From positions 806,001-870,000 of the forward strand of contig NZ_JASVWF010000002.1 of assembly GCF_030286555.1 (NCBI RefSeq): a stretch of 64,000 nucleotides of DNA. Direction: 5' to 3'. The translations under genes were made by a program, and so were the position numbers. Shown here piece after piece: positions 48,738-55,508 of the stretch (position 1 is its first letter; every line of letters starts with the position of its first letter). The DNA is from Actinomycetospora termitidis. GTDB lineage: Bacteria > Actinomycetota > Actinomycetes > Mycobacteriales > Pseudonocardiaceae. The notes beneath the pieces are model-generated. The model was given only the letters and a program-made list of their open reading frames with translations, was not told the DNA's origin and ran no database searches.

Positions 48738-49453
48738 GGGAGGTCCCCGGGCGGGATGATCTCCATCTCGATCAGGTAGCGGTCGCCGCGGGCGAGCGAT
48801 TCGACCCGCTCGATCACCTCGCCGCGATGGTCGCGGGAGGTCCGCACGAAGCGCAGTGCCGGCGCGCCCGCGGCGACGCCGAGCAGGGCGGCGTCGGACG
48901 CGTCGAGCACTACGGGGGCCACGGACTGCGTGCCCGACCGGATACGGCGGTCGAACCGCGTCGCGAGGAGCTCGTAGTACGACGACGGGCCGTCGAGGTC
49001 GTCGCCGGTGAGGCCCGGGACGCGCGCAGCCGGGACGTGCAGGGTCTCCAGCGTCATCGGCTCCTCGTCGGCGAGCCGCACCCGGCAGACCCGCAGGACC
49101 GACTCCCCGCCGGGCATCTCCAACCGCGCCGCGAGGTCGGTGTCCGCGACGACGGTGTCCCACCACAGCAACCGCGACGACGGCTCGAGACCGCGTCGGC
49201 GCATGTCGTCTCCGAAGGAGGTCGCCATGAGGGGCTGCGCCACGGCGGGGCGGCGCACGAACGTGCCCGCGCCGTGACGGCGCTCGATGATCCGGCGCGC
49301 CATCAGCTCCTCGAGCGCCTTGCGGACGGTGGCGCGCGAGACCCCGAACCGCGTCGACAGGTCACGCTCGCCTGGCAGCATGGCTCCGGGGCCGAGTTCG
49401 GCGCACAGCGCGGCGACCTTGGCGCCCACTTCCGTCGATCGCGTCACGGCCAC
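48734..49453 (-). CDS. GntR/HutC-family regulator of amino-sugar operon
   Basis: 239 residues. N-terminal winged helix (MLPGERDLSTRFGVSRATVR, KALEELMARRIIERRHGAGT) and C-terminal UTRA domain (MATSFGDDMRRRGLEPSSRL, WETVVAD-like DTVVADTDLAARLEM, YYELLATRFDRRI, RGDRYLIEMEIIPPG). This is the NagR/DasR/YvoA class that senses amino-sugar phosphates. As first gene of the operon it probably regulates itself and the five enzymes through the two sites at 49457-49504. GTG 49453 has TATACC 6 bases upstream; a GTG at 49447 is also in frame. Confidence 0.9.
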   Translation of the reverse strand: MAVTRSTEVGAKVAALCAELGPGAMLPGERDLSTRFGVSRATVRKALEELMARRIIERRHGAGTFVRRPAVAQPLMATSFGDDMRRRGLEPSSRLLWWDTVVADTDLAARLEMPGGESVLRVCRVRLADEEPMTLETLHVPAARVPGLTGDDLDGPSSYYELLATRFDRRIRSGTQSVAPVVLDASDAALLGVAAGAPALRFVRTSRDHRGEVIERVESLARGDRYLIEMEIIPPGDLP

Positions 49454-49456
49454 GGG

Positions 49457-49473
49457 AGAGGTATAGACCTGTG
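49457..49473. promoter_or_regulatory. GntR operator-like site 1
   Basis: AGAGGTATAGACCTGTG with AGGT/ACCT half-sites; the core GGTCTATACC on the other strand resembles DasR/NagR-type sites. It contains the -10 (TATACC) of the GntR gene, so binding would repress. Confidence 0.6.
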
Positions 49474-49487
49474 ATCCGGGTGAATCA

Positions 49488-49504
49488 AGAGGTACGGACC
49501 TGTG
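49488..49504. promoter_or_regulatory. GntR operator-like site 2
   Basis: AGAGGTACGGACCTGTG, 15 of 17 bases identical to site 1 and exactly 31 bp away (about three helical turns, same face). It includes the GTG start of the MOSC gene, so this gene too may be under GntR control. Confidence 0.55.
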
Positions 49505-50071
49505 CAGATCGTCCGATTCGTCGTGTCGCCCGGGCACGCGTACCTGGGTCGACCGTCGGACGGTCCGGCGCGTACGGAGACCACCTCGCCGGCGGCAATC
49601 GAGCTCCGGGCCGGGTACGGGGTCGTCGGTGATCGCTACGCCGGGCGGGCCGCCCACCGGGACGCGGCCCTGACGATCATCGCCGAGGAGGCCCTGGACG
49701 CGGTCGCCGCCGAGCTGGGCGTCCCTCCGTTCGACCCGGTCCTGGCTCGTCGCACCGTGGTCACGCGTGGTCTCGACGTCGAACGACTGCGCGGGACCGA
49801 CGTGCTCCTCGACAGCGGTGACGGCCCGGTCCTCCTCGGCGGCCGCCGACCCGCGGCGCCCTGCGCCTGGATGGACGCGGTGCTGGCCCCGGGCGCACAC
49901 GCCCTGCTGCGCGGGCGCGCCGGGGTGCGCTTCGCGGTGCTCGGCTCGGGCACGTTGCGGGTCGGCCCACTCCACGTCTCCTTCCCGACGACGGGCGGGG
50001 GCCTGTTCGACGAGGAGGTCCTCCTCGACCCGGAGCGCGCTGCGGTCGGGTCGCGACGCCGGAGCTCCTAG
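49502..50071 (+). CDS. MOSC-domain protein
   Basis: 189 residues. The MOSC fold is suggested by VVSPGHAYLGRPSDGPARTE, YGVVGDRYAGRAAHRDAALT, IAEEALDAVAAELG and the Cys-bearing RRPAAPCAWMDAVLAPGAHA, LLRGRAGVRFAVLGSGTLRV. MOSC domains handle sulfur or molybdenum-cofactor chemistry (YiiM-like reduction of N-hydroxylated bases). GTG 49502 is inside operator-like site 2. It ends 3 bases into the convergent DUF222 gene. Confidence 0.72.
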   Translation: MQIVRFVVSPGHAYLGRPSDGPARTETTSPAAIELRAGYGVVGDRYAGRAAHRDAALTIIAEEALDAVAAELGVPPFDPVLARRTVVTRGLDVERLRGTDVLLDSGDGPVLLGGRRPAAPCAWMDAVLAPGAHALLRGRAGVRFAVLGSGTLRVGPLHVSFPTTGGGLFDEEVLLDPERAAVGSRRRSS

Positions 50072-52047
50072 AAGGGTGGGTCGCTGTCGTCCTCCTCCGG
50101 TCGTGGTCGGGCGGGGCGGGTGGCGTAGCGGTATTCCTCGTCGGCGGGTCGGTAGACCTCGAGCAGCCCTGGGGGGTGCGGGCTGTGGGGGGCGACGGGG
50201 TCGGGGAGGGGCCGTACGACGCGGCTCTGCGTGTGGTGCACGGTGCCGGTGGGGTCGGTGATCGTGAATCGGCCGGGTGCGGGTTGTTCGTGGTGCCAGC
50301 CGGCGATGTGTTTGGCGCGGTGGTCGGCTTTGCAGAGGTTCGCGAGCCCGTCGGCGTGGGTGCGGTGGGTGTCCTGCCAGTCGTGGGTGTGGTCGTGTTC
50401 GCATCGTCGGGCGGCGACCGAGCAGCCGGGGGCGACGCAGGTGGGGTCGCGGGCGTCGATCCAGCGTCCGAGGGCGGCTCCGGGGAGGCGACGGTCGGTG
50501 TCGCGCGATGTCGTCGCCGGGTGGTCCTCGGGTGGGAGGTCGCGGGAGCGGTAGTAGGCGGCGAGCAGCGTCGCGAGCCACGGGTCGTGTGCATCTGAGC
50601 TTGTGAGGGCGTCGAGCAGCGCCGCCGGGGCGGTGATCTCGACGGTGCGGCGGCGGTGGCGGGGGTCGCGGGTCGCCTCGGGTGGGGCGCGCAGGGTGAG
50701 CAGGTGGTGGAGGTGGCCGTGGTCGTCGTGGACGAGGACGTGCCAGCGGGCGGTGCCGAGGTGGTGGGCGCGGCGGCGGGCGACCTCGGGGGTCGTGCCG
50801 CCGAGTCCGGGGAGTTCGGCGGGGTGTTGGTCGTGGCCGAGCAGGGTCGACAGGCGCATCCGCAGCGCGACCTGCTCGGGGTAGGGCTCGACCACCGGGT
50901 TGCCGGTGAAGCCTCCCGCGCTCGGACCCGCGCCCCCGCCAGAGCTGTCGGGGGTCGGGCTGTCGGGGCGATCGTCGTCGGCCGGGCCTTCGTCGCCAGG
51001 AGACTCGTCGAGATCAGGCCCGTCGTCGGGGCCGCTGTCGCCGGAGCTCGAGCCGCCGTCGGGGCAGCCAGGTCCGTCGTCCGGCCCACCGTCGTCCGGC
51101 CCACCGTCGTCCGGCCCACCGTCGTCCGGCCCACCGTCGTCCGGCCCACCGTCGTCCGGCCCGTCGTCGGGTCTGTCGTCGGGGTTCGGTCTGTCGTCGG
51201 TGGGGCTGCCGGGTGGGCCGCCGCCGCAGAGTTCGTTGACGATCGCGTCCAGGACGGCGGGGTCGTCGTAGCCGGTGAGGGTGCCGTCGAGCAGGCGGGT
51301 GAACAGGCGCGCGGAGATGAACCCGCGGCCGTAGTCGAGTCCGAGGAACGCCAGCCGGGTCTGGGCTTCGGCGGCGAGGGCGTCGAGGTGGGCTTTGGCG
51401 TCTTGAGCGAGGTCGGGGGGCAGGTCGTGGCCGGTGAGGTCGACCGCGCCGGTGGGGGAGACTCTCGTGGTGACCCGGGCGCGGGCGACGGCGGCGGCGA
51501 GGCGGGCGGCGGCCCAGTCGGGGTCCAGGGCGCGTGCGACCTCGAGGATCCGTTCCCGCAACGCTTGATACGCGAGTCCGGGGGCTTCGGGGAGCACGAT
51601 GCGAATGACGTGGTCGATCTGGTGGTCGTCGAGGCCTTCGGTGGCGGCGTCGAAGATTTCCGCTTTGCGGCTCTCCAGCACACCGTCGTGCATGGCGGCG
51701 CCGAGGGCGGGGTGGGCGTCGAGGACGAACAGGGCGAGCCCGTAGCGGGCGCCGGCGGTGATCGCCGACCAACCCAGGTTCGCCGCGGCGATCTTGGGGG
51801 CGAACCCGTCGTCGAGGACGCGGCGGCAGTCATCCGCGCGGGAGCGGCAGGCCTGGCGGATGGCGTCGAGCAGGACCGCGTCGTCGTGGTTGCGTTGCCG
51901 GAAGGTGGCGCGCATCCAGGCGGCGACGTGCTGGCCGGGCAGCTGGGCGACCGGGGTCGTGGCCAGGGCGGCGGCGAGCTCGGGACCAGCAGGGATGCCC
52001 GCGAACGGGTCCCCTCCCGGGGTCTCGGTCTCCACCACAGCGGCCAC
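50068..52047 (-). CDS. DUF222/13E12-type HNH endonuclease-like protein
   Basis: 659 residues. N-terminal DUF222 (about 1-260), an acidic low-complexity linker with (PDDGG) repeats at about 295-325, a helical middle, and the C-terminal HNH: WIDARDPTCVAPGCSVAARR, CEHDHTHDWQDTHRTHADGL, ANLCKADHRAKHIAGWHHE with the two Cys pairs and the catalytic His of the ββα-Me fold. This is the actinobacterial 13E12 repeat family, present in many copies in some genomes and possibly mobile or group I intron-like. The linker is unusually long. GTG 52047 with TAGTGT 7 bases upstream gives the leaderless form. Confidence 0.85.
   Translation of the reverse strand: MAAVVETETPGGDPFAGIPAGPELAAALATTPVAQLPGQHVAAWMRATFRQRNHDDAVLLDAIRQACRSRADDCRRVLDDGFAPKIAAANLGWSAITAGARYGLALFVLDAHPALGAAMHDGVLESRKAEIFDAATEGLDDHQIDHVIRIVLPEAPGLAYQALRERILEVARALDPDWAAARLAAAVARARVTTRVSPTGAVDLTGHDLPPDLAQDAKAHLDALAAEAQTRLAFLGLDYGRGFISARLFTRLLDGTLTGYDDPAVLDAIVNELCGGGPPGSPTDDRPNPDDRPDDGPDDGGPDDGGPDDGGPDDGGPDDGGPDDGPGCPDGGSSSGDSGPDDGPDLDESPGDEGPADDDRPDSPTPDSSGGGAGPSAGGFTGNPVVEPYPEQVALRMRLSTLLGHDQHPAELPGLGGTTPEVARRRAHHLGTARWHVLVHDDHGHLHHLLTLRAPPEATRDPRHRRRTVEITAPAALLDALTSSDAHDPWLATLLAAYYRSRDLPPEDHPATTSRDTDRRLPGAALGRWIDARDPTCVAPGCSVAARRCEHDHTHDWQDTHRTHADGLANLCKADHRAKHIAGWHHEQPAPGRFTITDPTGTVHHTQSRVVRPLPDPVAPHSPHPPGLLEVYRPADEEYRYATRPARPRPEEDDSDPPF
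51074..51163 (-). repeat. Six 15-bp tandem repeats inside DUF222 gene
   Basis: CCGTCGTCCGGCCCA repeated six times (last copy ends in G), encoding (GPDDG)-type units on the minus strand. Perfect repeats in coding DNA mean that the unit number can change by slippage without loss of frame (15 bp = 5 codons). Confidence 0.85.
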
Positions 52048-52149
52048 GATTCGAACACTAGTACGAGGGTCCGACAATCTCGGCGGATCACTGACGGCTG
52101 CCGGGTCAATCGGGTCGACGGACCGGTTCGGACCGAGTTGTCTGACGCC

Positions 52150-52563
52150 GTGCCCGACGCCGACGACCTCACCGACCTCGCTGACCGTCTCGCCCTGCAC
52201 GAGCTCGTCGCCCGGCACGGGCACTGCGTCGACGCCGGGGACCTCGCCGGTCTGGACCAGGTGTTCACCGACGACGTCCTCTACGACGTCTCCGCCCTCG
52301 GTGGCGAGCCGTTGATCGGGCTCGCCGCCATCGAGGAGGCCGCACGCGCCCTGGGCGACCGCAACCCGGTCGCACACCACGTCACGAACGTCGTCGTCGA
52401 CCTCACACCGGACCGCGCGAGCATCGTGTCGAAGGGTCTCGGTGTGACCACCGACGGCCGGGTGGGCAGCGTGGTCTACGAGGACGTGGCCGTCCGCACC
52501 GAGGCCGGGTGGCGGATCGCGCGCCGCATCGTCCACCCCCGCCGCACCCCGCTGCAGCCCTGA
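52150..52563 (+). CDS. SnoaL/NTF2-like protein
   Basis: 137 residues. Pattern: LADRLALHELVARHGHCVDA, GDLAGLDQVFTDDVLYDV, AIEEAARALGDRNPVAHHVT, NVVVDLTPDRASIVSKGLGV and the closing GWRIARRIVHPRR, a nuclear transport factor 2-like fold of the SnoaL type seen in dehydratases and ketosteroid isomerases. H and D residues at the helix ends are those usually found in the cavity, but the substrate is unknown. GTG 52150 was taken as start; a TTG at 52138 is in frame. Confidence 0.75.
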   Translation: MPDADDLTDLADRLALHELVARHGHCVDAGDLAGLDQVFTDDVLYDVSALGGEPLIGLAAIEEAARALGDRNPVAHHVTNVVVDLTPDRASIVSKGLGVTTDGRVGSVVYEDVAVRTEAGWRIARRIVHPRRTPLQP

Positions 52564-52672
52564 CGGGCGGTCTCCCCAGCCAGGGCGGTGCCGCGCGGGC
52601 CCACGTGCCGTCGGCCAGGGCCGTCGTCAGTCACCTGTCACGGGGACCCGGCCATCTCGGCGGGGCCGGAGC

Positions 52673-53287
52673 TCAGCCGGCGCACGCGGCGATGGCGGCA
52701 TAGCGACGATCCGGTCGTTCCGGGACCTGGTGCTGCCGCCGCTCGAGCTCCGTGAAGCCCGCCCGGGCCAGGCGGTCGGAGAAGACGTCGACCGGCCACC
52801 GGTAGGCGGTGACGACCTTGTGGTCGAAGGCGGCCACGTCGTCGTCGCTGTCGAAGAACCCGATCACGAGCACCCCGGAGGGCCTCAGCAGGCGCCGGAA
52901 GCCGGTGAGGACGCCGTCGACCGCGTCCGGAGCCAGGTGGATCGTGGAGTACCAGGACAGGACGCCGGCCACGGAGTGCTCGGGGACGTCCACCTCGGTC
53001 ATCGAACCGAGGTGGAACTCCGGCCCGGGGTGCGTGGCCCGGGCGTGCGCGATGAACTCGGGGACCAGGTCGACGCCCGTGACGGCGACCCCCAGCGAAT
53101 GCAGGAACGCGGTCCAGTGCCCGGGTCCGCAGCCGAGATCGAGCACGGGGCCGTCGAGCCCGGTCAGGTGCCGTCGGACCAGGGCCGTGTCGTCGGAGTG
53201 GTCCTTCCAGTCGCCGTCGAACAGGCCGATGTACTGCTCGGACATCGAGGAGTAGGCACGGCGGACCGCGTCAGGGTCTTCGTCCAC
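52673..53287 (-). CDS. Class I SAM-dependent methyltransferase
   Basis: 204 residues. Motif I is VLDLGCGPGHWTAFLHSLGV, followed by VTGVDLVPEFIAHARATHPG, PEFHLGSMTEVDVPEHSVAG and LRPSGVLVIGFFDSDDDVAA, as in the UbiE/Mtase-25 type of small-molecule methyltransferase. The substrate is not known. It follows pheC-like gene by 3 bases on the same strand, so they form a two-gene unit. Start GTG 53287. Confidence 0.82.
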   Translation of the reverse strand: MDEDPDAVRRAYSSMSEQYIGLFDGDWKDHSDDTALVRRHLTGLDGPVLDLGCGPGHWTAFLHSLGVAVTGVDLVPEFIAHARATHPGPEFHLGSMTEVDVPEHSVAGVLSWYSTIHLAPDAVDGVLTGFRRLLRPSGVLVIGFFDSDDDVAAFDHKVVTAYRWPVDVFSDRLARAGFTELERRQHQVPERPDRRYAAIAACAG

Positions 53288-53290
53288 CGG

Positions 53291-54073
53291 TCAGCCCAAC
53301 CAGGGCCGCGCGACGCGGTCCCACGTCCCGTCGGCGAGGGCCGTCGTCAGCCATCCATCGACGCGGTCGACGAACGCCTGGTCGCCGGCCGGGATCAGGT
53401 AGGCCTTCTCCGAGGAGTCGAACGGGGCGTCCGGGTGCTCGGCACACAGCACACCGGGGCGGGCGGCGGCCTGCCAGCGGGCCTCGATCGCGTCGGTGAT
53501 CATGAGGTCCGTCCGCCCGTCGGCGACGGTGTCGTGGATCGTGTTGTTGTCCGGGTACGGCACGATCGTCGCGGCGTGCAGCCGGCCCCGCGCGAACCGC
53601 TCGTTCGTCCCGCCCGGGTTCACCACCGCGCGCACCCCCGGCCGGTCGATCTGCTCGAGCGTCGAGTACCGGCCGAGGTCGGCGCACCGGACGATCGGGG
53701 TCTTGCCGTCGTGCAGGTAGGGCACGGTGAACGCCGCCCGGGCCGCGCGGTCGGCCGTCACGGAGACCCCGCCGACGGCGATGTCGCAGCGCTGCGCGGT
53801 GACGTCGTCGAGCATCGTCGACCAGGTCGTCGGCACCATCGTCACCTGTGCACCCAGGTGCGCGGCGAGGTCGCGGGCGAGGTCGACGTCGATGCCCGAC
53901 CAGGACCCGGACGCGTCCCGGTAGGTCAGGGGGCGGTAGTCCCCGGTGGAGCACACACGGAGCTCGTGCGTCGCCGCGACCCGGTCGGTCGGGGTCTGTG
54001 GGCCGGAGCCGCACCCGGCCAGGACGGCGAGGACGCCGAGCAGTGCGAGCACGACCAGCACCGTCCGCCGCAT
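53291..54073 (-). CDS. pheC: Cyclohexadienyl dehydratase (PheC)-family lipoprotein
   Basis: 260 residues. A lipoprotein signal (VLVVLALLGVLAVLAGC, lipobox LAGC) precedes a type-II periplasmic-binding-protein fold. The core matches PheC closely: STGDYRPLTYRDASGSWSGI, DVDLARDLAAHLGAQVTMVP, AVGGVSVTADRAARAAFTVP, YLHDGKTPIVRCADLG, VVNPGGTNERFARGRLHAAT, and DLMITDAIEARWQAAARP with the catalytic D/E; the end is PFDSSEKAYLIPAGDQAFV. PheC dehydrates prephenate and arogenate outside the cytoplasmic membrane. A solute-binding role cannot be ruled out. TAGGGT 7 bases before ATG 54073. Confidence 0.78.
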   Translation of the reverse strand: MRRTVLVVLALLGVLAVLAGCGSGPQTPTDRVAATHELRVCSTGDYRPLTYRDASGSWSGIDVDLARDLAAHLGAQVTMVPTTWSTMLDDVTAQRCDIAVGGVSVTADRAARAAFTVPYLHDGKTPIVRCADLGRYSTLEQIDRPGVRAVVNPGGTNERFARGRLHAATIVPYPDNNTIHDTVADGRTDLMITDAIEARWQAAARPGVLCAEHPDAPFDSSEKAYLIPAGDQAFVDRVDGWLTTALADGTWDRVARPWLG

Positions 54074-54080
54074 GGGCCGG

Positions 54081-54086
54081 ACCCTA
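54081..54086 (-). promoter_or_regulatory. Leaderless -10 hexamer of PheC-like gene
   Basis: TAGGGT on the minus strand, 7 bases, ATG 54073. Confidence 0.4.
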
Positions 54087-54103
54087 GCCCGGGTCGGCCG
54101 CAG

Positions 54104-55045
54104 TCAGCCCTCCGAGAGCGGCCGGCCGAGCCCGCGCCGACGGTAGGTGCGCGTGCGCAGGAGCAGGACCACCGCCGCGGCGATGACGATGCCCACGAGG
54201 TTGACCAGCAGCTGTGCGACCGAGGAGAGGGACCGCGTCCAGTCCCCGAGCGTCGCGGCCACCACCGCGTAGCCGGCCGCGGGCACCGTCGTGACGGAGA
54301 TGAACACCCCGACGAGGGCCGCCGACTTCGACGAGGTCATGGCCAGCATCCCGGCCGCGCCCGCGAGCAGCGCGACGATCAGTGAGAACGGCCCCACCTG
54401 GTAGATGAAGTCGACCTGGTCCGCGGACTCCAGCGGGCTCACGGTCACGAGACCGGCGGCCTCGGCGGCCAGGCTGGCGAGCGCGGTCGCGACCAGGGCC
54501 ACCGGGAACCCGATCCCCAGGGCCCGCAGCGCACGGGCCGCGAGATCGCGACGCCGCCCGACGAGGCCCACGGCGAGGGCGGCGAGCGGCCCGAACTCCG
54601 GCCCGACGACCATCGCCCCGACGATCGTGACCGGCGAGTTCGTGACGACGCCGACCGCGGCCAGCAGGCACGCGATCGTCAGGAAGCCCAGGAAGCTCGC
54701 GGACAGCTGCGCGTCGTCGCCGCTGCGGCCCACCAGCTCGTCCCACACGACGGCGTCTGACCCGAGCCCCGGGACGGCCTCCTCGGCCCGGTCCGCCCGG
54801 TCGGAGAGCACCGTGTCGAGGGGTTCGAGGGTGATGCCGCCGTCCCGGTCGACGCCCCGGTCGCACAGGCCGGCGAGGACGTCGTCGACGGCCTCCCGCG
54901 CGATGTCGGCGCCGAGCAGGTCGCCCGCGGGGGACACCGCCGCCCCGCGCGACACGGTGAGGTGGGCGACGCCCGGCGCGTCGGTCAGCCATCCGAGGAG
55001 TTCGTCGGTCCGCTCGGCCGGACACACCACCCGCAGGTGCAGCAC
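54104..55045 (-). CDS. DUF389-domain membrane protein
   Basis: 313 residues. An N-terminal ACT-like soluble part (VLHLRVVCPAERTDELLGWL) precedes five or six hydrophobic segments with the DUF389 signature SASFLGFLTIACLLAAVGVV, TNSPVTIVGAMVVGPEFGPL, and TSSKSAALVGVFISVTTVPA. Its function is unknown. GTG 55045. Downstream genes are on the same strand with 30-base gaps. Confidence 0.85.
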   Translation of the reverse strand: MLHLRVVCPAERTDELLGWLTDAPGVAHLTVSRGAAVSPAGDLLGADIAREAVDDVLAGLCDRGVDRDGGITLEPLDTVLSDRADRAEEAVPGLGSDAVVWDELVGRSGDDAQLSASFLGFLTIACLLAAVGVVTNSPVTIVGAMVVGPEFGPLAALAVGLVGRRRDLAARALRALGIGFPVALVATALASLAAEAAGLVTVSPLESADQVDFIYQVGPFSLIVALLAGAAGMLAMTSSKSAALVGVFISVTTVPAAGYAVVAATLGDWTRSLSSVAQLLVNLVGIVIAAAVVLLLRTRTYRRRGLGRPLSEG

Positions 55046-55058
55046 GCCGCAGAGCGTG

Positions 55059-55487
55059 TCACGCCGCAGCCAGCACCATGCCCGCGGCGACCACCCCGCC
55101 CGCGGTCCACGCGACCACCCGGTACCGGTTCGTCCGCACCAGCCGCGCCAGGACCTCGTCGTCGTACCCGGCCGAGAGCCGCCGGTGGCAGGGCACCGAG
55201 ACGCCCACGGTCACCGCGACCGTCACCGCTCCGCACACGCCCGCCAGCGCCGCCGCCCAGAACGGCACGCCGTCGGGACGCACGACCAGCAGCACGGCCG
55301 TCGTCACCCCCTGCAGCGCCCACGGCCCGGAGACCGTCCAGGCCATCAGCCGGGTGTGCCGGTCGTGCCAGGCGGTGAAGGCCGCCCGGTCGATCCCGGC
55401 GAACCCCGGGTAGACGAGGACCTGCACCACCCAGACGAGCCCGGTGCAGAACCACACGGACGCGGTGTGGACGACGAGCAGCAGCAC
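55059..55487 (-). CDS. Small membrane protein (DUF1772-like)
   Basis: 142 residues with four hydrophobic segments. VHTASVWFCTGLVWVVQVLV, YPGFAGIDRAAFTAWHDRHT and the closing VAWTAGGVVAAGMVLAAA recall DUF1772/anthrone-oxygenase-like membrane proteins. The role is unknown. It lies 13 bases upstream of the DUF389 gene on the same strand and 21 bases after the ThiF-nitroreductase gene, so the four minus-strand genes could be a single unit. Confidence 0.6.
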   Translation of the reverse strand: MLLLVVHTASVWFCTGLVWVVQVLVYPGFAGIDRAAFTAWHDRHTRLMAWTVSGPWALQGVTTAVLLVVRPDGVPFWAAALAGVCGAVTVAVTVGVSVPCHRRLSAGYDDEVLARLVRTNRYRVVAWTAGGVVAAGMVLAAA

Positions 55488-55508
55488 GCGCCGGGAGTAC
55501 CCCGCGGA

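Noticed and set aside
51061..51170. Short regular repeats as a CRISPR array
   Set aside because: Units are 15 bp, contiguous without spacers, and lie in frame in a coding sequence.
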